Shown piece after piece: positions 14,254 through 19,361 of a stretch of 19,361 bases of DNA. The DNA comes from Desulfobacteraceae bacterium. Its GTDB lineage: Bacteria > Desulfobacterota > Desulfobacteria > Desulfobacterales > Desulfobacteraceae. Under the pieces are notes generated by a model, which saw nothing but the letters and a program-made list of their open reading frames with translations, searched no databases and was not told where the DNA came from. Position 1 is the stretch's first letter. Every line of letters starts with the position of its first letter. Location of the stretch: assembly GCA_003354055.1 (NCBI GenBank), contig PIVQ01000065.1, positions 1 through 19,361 of the forward strand, read 5' to 3'. The position numbers and the translations under genes are program-made.

Positions 14254-15509
14254 AACTGGTTTGACTGAATCAGGGAAGAGGACTCCTCCCTGGCAGCCAG
14301 GATCATTTTGGATTCTTTTAAGGCCAGGCTCAACCCGATATTGATCAGTGCAAGGATGAGGAATACCAGCATGGCAGTCCCTATGCCACCTAGGTTCATG
14401 AACAGGATAAAAAGAATACCTGAAACCTGACCTGTGAACAGGAGCAATCCCTGGGATATGGATTCCGGGGCCGGACAGGTGACTTCCGCACAATATTGAA
14501 AGCCCACAGGTGCGCCGGCCCCCAATAGAAAAAATCCCAGCACAAATGAGGAGAGCAGCAGCAGGGGGTAATTGTTGGAAAAGGCAAGCCCTGCCAGGCC
14601 CGGTGTCATACCAACCATTGCCAGGATAATGAATGCACGGCGTTTTTGATACCGGTCTGAAAACTGGGGCAGGACCAGAGCTCCGATGATACCGGCCACC
14701 AGCATAATACCGCCGATAAGTCCTGTCTGCTCAATGGTCAGGCCTTTGGCCTGGCAAATCTGGTCGATGCAGGTGCTGATGGCATTAAACATTCCCAATC
14801 CGATAAAGAAGAGGGGGAAGAGATACTTCATGTCAGGCTGGCCCAGAATATGGCCGAAGCTTTGGGACACACTTAGCCTTTCCTGTGATTCCATGATTTC
14901 AGGCGGAGCCAATGGTTTTTCTCTGAGAAAGGCTAGTAAAATCACTGCTCCGGCCACCGATATAAGGCCATAGGTCATGAGCATCCCTGACAGATCGATG
15001 ACGCCTGCTGCATTGGTTTCAATCATTAACGGGGTAAATATCATTACAATAATAATGCCCAGGAACTGGGCCAGAGTGGCAAGCCCGACGGCAATGGCCC
15101 TTTCCCTGAGAGGAAACCATTGAACCGCTACCTTGGTTGCGGCATTGAGAATAAAAGGCTGTGCAACGGCAAGGCCGATCTGGGCAATGACCACCAGGGT
15201 ATAGTCATGGGGAAAGATCCCTTTCATCAGTCCGAAAATACCGGTCAAGACCGCACCAGTGCCAAGGCCTATGCGGATTCCGAATTTGTCTATGATCCAT
15301 GAGGCCGGAATGCAGACGATGATAAATACACCCATGAATATCAAGGAGAGAAAATCAATGGCAAGGGCGGATACATCGTAAAAGAGTCGGGCCTCCCGGG
15401 CAATAGGGGCAAAGGTAAGCCACTGGATCTGGATTACGGCTGAGATAAGGGCGAAAACCAAGAGGACGACCCATCGATAACCGTAGACACCTGTATTCTT
15501 TTTCTCCAT
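14241..15509 (-). CDS. MFS transporter, FLVCR-like subfamily
   Basis: The 422-residue product is a 12-helix major facilitator. Its first half resembles animal FLVCR proteins (choline/ethanolamine carriers): YRWVVLLVFALISAV, QWLTFAPIA, LSLIFMGVFIIVCIPASWIID, then QPFILNAATKVAVQWF and, at the central loop, FLREKPLAPPE. The start at 15509 was chosen because AAAGGAG lies at ideal spacing before it. The upstream in-frame ATG at 15581 would add 24 polar residues and place the start inside the promoter. A TTGACA promoter and a palindrome related to operators A and B lie upstream, tying it to the aminotransferase-kinase-aldolase regulon as the probable substrate importer. It overlaps the HAD gene tail-to-tail by 13 bp. 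The actual solute is unknown. Confidence 0.88.
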   Translation of the reverse strand: MEKKNTGVYGYRWVVLLVFALISAVIQIQWLTFAPIAREARLFYDVSALAIDFLSLIFMGVFIIVCIPASWIIDKFGIRIGLGTGAVLTGIFGLMKGIFPHDYTLVVIAQIGLAVAQPFILNAATKVAVQWFPLRERAIAVGLATLAQFLGIIIVMIFTPLMIETNAAGVIDLSGMLMTYGLISVAGAVILLAFLREKPLAPPEIMESQERLSVSQSFGHILGQPDMKYLFPLFFIGLGMFNAISTCIDQICQAKGLTIEQTGLIGGIMLVAGIIGALVLPQFSDRYQKRRAFIILAMVGMTPGLAGLAFSNNYPLLLLSSFVLGFFLLGAGAPVGFQYCAEVTCPAPESISQGLLLFTGQVSGILFILFMNLGGIGTAMLVFLILALINIGLSLALKESKMILAAREESSSLIQSNQFQSK

Positions 15510-15552
15510 GTTGCTCTCCTTTGGATTGAATTGGGCTGAATGGTCAATATAG

Positions 15553-15604
15553 TTCTTAGCGCGGGTGATTTTGAATGTCAATTAATAACTGACTGGCGGT
15601 CAGT
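15553..15604 (-). promoter_or_regulatory. Transporter promoter with upstream operator C
   Basis: On the minus strand a perfect TTGACA (15576-15581) is 17 bases from TAAGAA (15553-15558, 3 of 6). Seven bases upstream of the -35 lies ACTGACTGGCGGTCAGT (15588-15604), an inverted repeat of ACTGAC/GTCAGT with a 5-base centre. The half-sites equal those of operators A and B, but the spacing is 3 bases wider, so binding could be weaker or differently phased. The remaining stretch to 15776 shows no gene and no convincing terminator for the cyclase that ends there. Confidence 0.55.
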
Positions 15605-15776
15605 GTGAAAGGGTTGTGGTTTTGAATGTGCTTGTCCGCTCTCTCTCAAGAAACGGTGTTTTGTGATGGAAAGAGGATCAAGGCAGAGACTCTTCGTACC
15701 TGAAAGATAGGTGCTATCCGCCCCACGACAAGGAGCGGCCGAACACCTGTATTGAAATCGCAACGTACCTGGGAAA

Positions 15777-17558
15777 CTAATCCAGCCTGTCTGCCGCAAT
15801 CTGATTCCTACCCAGGGATTTTGCCTGGTACAGGAGCTGATCACAGGCATCCACAAATTCCCTGGGGCTTAGGTTGTCAATGGAATCCAGAGTGAGTACC
15901 CCGAGGCTGATGGTAACATAATCTGCAACAGAAGATCCTTTGTGGGGGATGTTCAGGGCTTCCACACCTGATCGAATCTCACCTGCTATTTTCATGGCCC
16001 CGCAAAAATCCGTATCCGGGAGGATACAGGCAAACTCTTCCCCACCGTAACGGGCAGCCGTATCTGACGGGCGTTTAGCAATGGTGGAGATGACTTGGGC
16101 AATACCCCGGAGGCAGTCATCACCGGATACATGGCCGTAAATATCGTTGTATGCTTTGAAATAGTCGGCATCCAGAAGAATCAGGGATAATGGCGACAGG
16201 CTTCTCAAGCGTCTCTGTAGTTCTGTGTTCAGGTCCTCGTCAAATCGCCGCCGGTTGGCCAGATTTGTGAGGGAATCCCGTCTGGCAAGGCTGGTCAGTT
16301 CCCGGTTCATGGTTTCGATTTCTCTGGCAGAGGTTTCGATGAGACGGTGAAGTACCCGCAGGGTTCGAAATTGTCTGGATTCATCTGATCTGGAATCAAA
16401 CTCAGGGGAGGGGGGAACCCAGGCGCTCTCATGGGAATCTGTTTCAGACAGGGCCAGTACGGTCATGGTCTGGCTGAAAAAATAAGCCTTTTGTGTGTTG
16501 TGGAAAAAATATTCCCCATAGGCAAAAAAACCGGTTGATGGGGCCAGATCAGATACGGAGGCAAGTTCAATGGATATATCTTCTCCTAAGATCCATTTGC
16601 GGGAAACACAGGAGTAGATAAAAATTGTCTGTGCATTAAAGGCCTGTATTTCTTTATGGGTGATCTCAGCGTCCAGGGCTAAAAGCCCTGCATGGCAGAA
16701 TCCGAATTTTAATTGTTCGCCGGCATGAAAGTTGTGGATATAGTCAAAGGAGCCGTCCGCGTTTATCCCGGTGGCATGGATGGCCATGGGAATCCCGTCC
16801 CGTTCAATGATTAATGGGAAGTCTGCAGCTGACAGGGGGAGATTATCCGCCACCTCCTGGCCGAGATAGTGGCAATACAGATCGTAAACAGACTGATTGT
16901 CAATGGTATATACCCGTGAGCCCCGGGCATGGGTGATGGTCAGTTTTTTACCGATGGGAACCCAACTTAAGTTGTAAGTGTTGTTTACAATAAGCCTGTC
17001 ACCGGACAGGGCAGCTGCTGCCACCCCTGTGCGGGTGATGCCTTCTGCGGTGAACACGAATGTGGATTTGCCTTGTCCGTTGTCCCCGGCCTGGGCACCG
17101 GCGATTACCACGCCTGGCATTCGGGATTGAATGGCTGCCAGAAGGGGCTCCCCGTTTATGGTCTTGCCCTCCTTCAGTCCGCATCCGAACAGGATCAGGG
17201 CCTTTGTATCGTCCTGCTTTAAAGATGTGGAGATGTCCTTACCGGCCTTGTCCAGGTCTTCGTTCTGAGTGATGAGTGTGGCCTGAACATTGGTATGCGA
17301 GAAAAAATTAAAATTAACAACGATCGCCTCGTCCAGAGCCTCACCATCCATGATCTCACCTGCTGTGGACGTACCGATGATGGCTGTCTCCGGAAAAGTG
17401 GAATGGATTTCTTCGATTAAATTTTCCACAACCCCGGTATTCAAGACACCGCAAAAAACCTGGATCAATATCTGGTCAGGCCGGTATCCTCTTGCCGTTT
17501 CTATGGCAGGCGAAAGGTCCCCTTGACGATGGTATTTGATATTCAGACTTTTTATCAT
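15777..17558 (-). CDS. FIST-domain diguanylate cyclase (FIST_N, FIST_C, GGDEF)
   Basis: This soluble enzyme is predicted to make c-di-GMP under control of a FIST sensory domain, a family proposed to bind small ligands such as amino acids. Starting at 17558 it has 593 residues. FIST_N spans about 25-215 (IIGTSTAGEI at 60-69, LILFGCGLKEG at 121-131, GAQAGDNG at 154-161). FIST_C spans about 220-365 (FFAYGEY at 344-350). A helical linker covers about 395-425, and GGDEF about 426-590. The active site GGEEF (505-509) and I-site RPSD (496-499) are both intact. This start has AAAGGA at 7-base spacing, whereas the ATG at 17603 has none. No signal peptide or membrane helix is seen. It is divergent from an orphan periplasmic binding protein across a 260-bp region holding a perfect palindrome. 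Confidence 0.92.
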   Translation of the reverse strand: MIKSLNIKYHRQGDLSPAIETARGYRPDQILIQVFCGVLNTGVVENLIEEIHSTFPETAIIGTSTAGEIMDGEALDEAIVVNFNFFSHTNVQATLITQNEDLDKAGKDISTSLKQDDTKALILFGCGLKEGKTINGEPLLAAIQSRMPGVVIAGAQAGDNGQGKSTFVFTAEGITRTGVAAAALSGDRLIVNNTYNLSWVPIGKKLTITHARGSRVYTIDNQSVYDLYCHYLGQEVADNLPLSAADFPLIIERDGIPMAIHATGINADGSFDYIHNFHAGEQLKFGFCHAGLLALDAEITHKEIQAFNAQTIFIYSCVSRKWILGEDISIELASVSDLAPSTGFFAYGEYFFHNTQKAYFFSQTMTVLALSETDSHESAWVPPSPEFDSRSDESRQFRTLRVLHRLIETSAREIETMNRELTSLARRDSLTNLANRRRFDEDLNTELQRRLRSLSPLSLILLDADYFKAYNDIYGHVSGDDCLRGIAQVISTIAKRPSDTAARYGGEEFACILPDTDFCGAMKIAGEIRSGVEALNIPHKGSSVADYVTISLGVLTLDSIDNLSPREFVDACDQLLYQAKSLGRNQIAADRLD

Positions 17559-17668
17559 GACACGGTCCTTTAAAACAGGCTGGTTTGAATGAAGCTGTTT
17601 CATTAATTATAATGCAGATGCGCAAAAAATCCAGATGGGTAGTATATATCGTCTTTCTATGGACATGT

Positions 17669-17685
17669 TTGGGGATAATCCCCAA
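17669..17685. promoter_or_regulatory. Perfect 17-bp palindrome in the divergent region
   Basis: TTGGGGATAATCCCCAA has 8-bp arms around one central A. It ends 10 bases before the -35 of the binding-protein promoter and is about 110 bases upstream of the cyclase start. The symmetry and position suggest a dimeric regulator site. There is no T-run next to it to make it a terminator. Confidence 0.45.
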
Positions 17686-17695
17686 TTTATCATAG

Positions 17696-17724
17696 TTGAC
17701 TTTTCGTAATTAAAAATTTATTTT
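17696..17724 (+). promoter_or_regulatory. Candidate promoter of the periplasmic binding protein gene
   Basis: TTGACT (17696-17701, 5 of 6) and TATTTT (17719-17724, 4 of 6) are 17 bases apart. The transcript would have a leader of about 85-90 bases before the ATG at 17819, containing the hairpin at 17758-17780. Confidence 0.5.
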
Positions 17725-17757
17725 TAAGAATGCACGTATTAGATTCGTAGGCAGGTG

Positions 17758-17780
17758 ATTCATACTTCGTAAGTATGGAT
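17758..17780 (+). repeat. Inverted repeat (hairpin) in the leader of the binding-protein gene
   Basis: CATACTT (17761-17767) pairs with AAGTATG (17771-17777) across a CGT loop. The stem extends to 10 pairs with one G-T wobble. It lies about 40 bases before the ATG and could be an operator or mRNA structure. It does not resemble a GEMM c-di-GMP riboswitch. Confidence 0.4.
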
Positions 17781-17818
17781 TACAGTGTAATATAACCATT
17801 GCATTAAGGAGAAGTTCA

Positions 17819-18532
17819 ATGAAACGGCTCGTTATCATGTTATTGGCTTTTGGTGTTTTTGCCACGGTTCATGCAGGGGAAGTCACCCTGGTGGCAGGTC
17901 TTTCCCTTCCTCCGTATATTATTCAGGATTCAAACTCAGGCATGGAATTTGAAATTATTAAGGAGGTGCTTACCGGAAAAAGGCATACCCTGGTTCTCAA
18001 GTATGTTCCCTTTGTCAGGGTGGCTGTGGATTATAAAAAGCATGACGGTGCGGTTACCATTAACGAATCTTCAGGTGTCGTAGGCAATTATTCCGATGTG
18101 GTGATCACCTATCAGAATTATGCAATTTCTCTTAAAGAAAAAAATATTCAGATCAGCGGAATTTCAGATCTTTCTGACAAACGGATCGTTGCATTCCAGA
18201 ATGCCACCAAATACCTGGGTCCGGATTTCAAGGCTGCGGTTTCAGGTAATCCCAAATATAGTGAGCAGGGAAAACAGATTCTTCAGGTAAAAATGCTCTA
18301 CTCCGGCAGGGTCGATGCCATAGTCTCGGACATTAATATTTTTAAGTACTATAGAAAACAGGTCACAGACGTGGATATCAATGCCCCGATAACCTATCAT
18401 GAAATTTTTCCGGGTACTGACTATAAAGTATTGTTCAATGATCCGTCTCTGAGAGATTCGTTTAACCAGGGGCTTGCCGACCTAAAAAGTTCAGGTAGGT
18501 ACGAGGCCATTAAAAACAGCTATGTGAAGTGA
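17819..18532 (+). CDS. Orphan periplasmic solute-binding protein, family 3 (amino-acid type)
   Basis: The 237-residue protein has a cleavable signal peptide (1-19 or 20, MKRLVIMLLA through VHA) and a family 3 solute-binding fold. It has an N-terminal VAGLSLPPYII (25-35), GMEFEIIKEV (41-50), a central SDLSDKRIVAFQNA segment and a C-terminal DPSLRDSFNQGLADLKSSGRY tail. AAGGAG lies 7 bases before the ATG. No permease or ATPase gene follows; the gene ends in its own terminator. It may feed a transporter encoded elsewhere or act as a sensor partner. Its divergent neighbour is a FIST-GGDEF cyclase, and the other cyclase in this window has the same fold fused to it, so a link with c-di-GMP signalling is possible but inferred. 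The ligand is unknown. Confidence 0.87.
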   Translation: MKRLVIMLLAFGVFATVHAGEVTLVAGLSLPPYIIQDSNSGMEFEIIKEVLTGKRHTLVLKYVPFVRVAVDYKKHDGAVTINESSGVVGNYSDVVITYQNYAISLKEKNIQISGISDLSDKRIVAFQNATKYLGPDFKAAVSGNPKYSEQGKQILQVKMLYSGRVDAIVSDINIFKYYRKQVTDVDINAPITYHEIFPGTDYKVLFNDPSLRDSFNQGLADLKSSGRYEAIKNSYVK

Positions 18533-18551
18533 AAAAGGCGAATAATAAAAA

Positions 18552-18580
18552 AAAGGGCATGCCGTCACGGCATGCCCTTT
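18552..18580. terminator. Strong bidirectional rho-independent terminator
   Basis: A 13-bp perfect stem, AAAGGGCATGCCG (18552-18564) and CGGCATGCCCTTT (18568-18580), closes over a 3-base loop between two convergent genes. An A-rich run before it becomes a T-run on the minus strand, so it is best formed for the PEP-CTERM gene. On the plus strand it is followed by a looser T-rich tract. Confidence 0.88.
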
Positions 18581-18605
18581 GACATTTTGCTTCTTTTGCT
18601 GTGGA

Positions 18606-19346
18606 TTATTTTTTTTGTCTTCTCCGCCCTATGCCTGCAAGTCCTAGCAGGCCAATACCCAGAAGGGCCATGGTGGCAGGCTCGGGCACAGGATTCATAC
18701 CGTCATAACTGCCGCCGATGACATCATTGGCGCAATAGGGGGCAAAGGCGATTCCGAAACCCTGGGACAGGTCAATGTCCAGGCCGTTAATGCCTTCAAA
18801 GCTGTAGGACAGCAGATATTCATCCCCTACAGAGCGTTTCCATCCCCGGCCGTCGTATCCTGCTATGGCGGTCAGATCATTTTTGTTAATTCCGTTGGGG
18901 TTATTGCTGCGTATAGAGTTTGAATCTGTGGTTTCAGTGTAGCTGTATCCGTCTGTATCAACGGCGTAAATCCCGTCATCAGGTACAACGTCTGTGCCGC
19001 TGGTATAGTTTTGCCATTCATTGCTTAACCCGCCGTCATGGGCAAGGTAATCCCAGTCATCCCATTGGGTAGTATTGGAAGTGATTGAGTGGGAGTTAAT
19101 AAACAATGAGTTTGATTCAATCCAGTTTGTAGAGTCGTGCAGCTTGATATCAATCGACTGGAGTCTTCCGCTCTGGCTCAGATTGACACTTAAGCTCTCA
19201 ATCTGGGGGTTGCCGTATTCGTCTCCCTGGGTACTGGTATATCCGGGCCAGTTAACCCAGGAATCGTTAAATGTAATGGTTTGCGCCCATGCCTGGGTAG
19301 ATAAAAATAAAAAAGCGATCACTGAGATGATAGTATATTTTTTCAT
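18606..19346 (-). CDS. Secreted PEP-CTERM sorting-domain protein
   Basis: The 246-residue protein has an N-terminal signal peptide (about 1-21, ending AWA) and a C-terminal exosortase sorting signal: VPEP, a hydrophobic helix (MALLGIGLLGLAGIG) and a basic RRRQKK tail. Such proteins are exported, processed by exosortase (EpsH/XrtA type) and linked to extracellular polysaccharide or the cell surface. The body between is rich in Asn, Ser, Asp, Trp and Tyr, typical of beta-sandwich PEP-CTERM proteins, and I recognise no enzyme motif. Two cysteine-poor halves give no further clue; one Cys lies near the C-terminal quarter. The ribosome site is strong (AGGAGG, 19352-19357 on the minus strand). No exosortase gene is in the window. 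A hairpin terminator lies just after the stop. Confidence 0.92.
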   Translation of the reverse strand: MKKYTIISVIAFLFLSTQAWAQTITFNDSWVNWPGYTSTQGDEYGNPQIESLSVNLSQSGRLQSIDIKLHDSTNWIESNSLFINSHSITSNTTQWDDWDYLAHDGGLSNEWQNYTSGTDVVPDDGIYAVDTDGYSYTETTDSNSIRSNNPNGINKNDLTAIAGYDGRGWKRSVGDEYLLSYSFEGINGLDIDLSQGFGIAFAPYCANDVIGGSYDGMNPVPEPATMALLGIGLLGLAGIGRRRQKK

Positions 19347-19361
19347 TGAGCCCTCCTACTT

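Noticed and set aside
14241..15581. Longer transporter start at 15581
   Set aside because: The extra 24 residues are polar and unlike family members, no ribosome site precedes that ATG, and it overlaps the promoter; the ATG at 15509 has AAAGGAG at ideal spacing.
15578..15856. A 92-codon minus-strand ORF between the transporter and the FIST cyclase
   Set aside because: It overlaps the end of the cyclase gene in another frame and has no recognisable motif or ribosome site.
15777..17603. Longer start of the FIST-GGDEF protein at 17603
   Set aside because: No ribosome site is present there, whereas the ATG at 17558 has AAAGGA at 7-base spacing and begins at the expected domain edge.
17702..17818. 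c-di-GMP (GEMM) riboswitch in the leader of the binding-protein gene
   Set aside because: The hairpin present is a simple inverted repeat; the conserved GEMM sequence blocks and two-stem layout were not found.

Overview
The window looks like part of a chromosome from a Desulfobacterota (Desulfobacteraceae-like) sulfate reducer. This rests on the gene mix: housekeeping genes beside periplasmic-sensor and FIST-type diguanylate cyclases, an exosortase-sorted PEP-CTERM protein, and a compact, tightly packed layout. The lineage call is an inference from gene content and style; no rRNA or other marker is present. No tRNA, rRNA, IS element, integrase or CRISPR array was seen.

Bases 1-3613 are housekeeping. 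They hold the N-terminal part of ffh (minus), rlmN (23S rRNA/tRNA methylation, plus), a short Fe-S-type PP-loop tRNA thiolation enzyme (minus), and nth (endonuclease III, plus) only 14 bp from it. Bases 3618-5555 encode a membrane diguanylate cyclase with a periplasmic substrate-binding-protein domain interrupted by a proline-rich insert.

Bases 5598-8751 form the most unusual block: a plus-strand operon of three overlapping genes. It starts with a 58-codon small ORF whose stop overlaps the next start as ATGA. A GT-B glycosyltransferase follows, and then a 588-residue fusion of an alpha/beta hydrolase to a radical SAM/SPASM enzyme. Lines sampled by hand from this block are more AT-rich than the flanking genes. 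A candidate promoter lies just before the small ORF. The block could be a small peptide- or lipid-modification system not matching any named pathway I know.

Bases 8791-15605 look like one regulon: class III aminotransferase plus class II aldolase (minus operon), a divergent FGGY carbohydrate kinase, a TetR repressor, an HAD-IB phosphatase and an FLVCR-like MFS transporter. Two 15-bp palindromic sites that are exact reverse complements of each other lie upstream of the aminotransferase and the kinase. A related site lies upstream of the transporter, and the kinase site sits between its -35 and -10 elements. Uptake, deamination, phosphorylation and aldol cleavage of an amino-polyol or amino-sugar is a reasonable hypothesis, but the substrate is unknown.

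Bases 15777-18532 hold a FIST-GGDEF diguanylate cyclase divergent from an orphan periplasmic amino-acid-type binding protein, with a perfect 17-bp palindrome between them. A strong bidirectional hairpin terminator and a secreted PEP-CTERM protein close the window.
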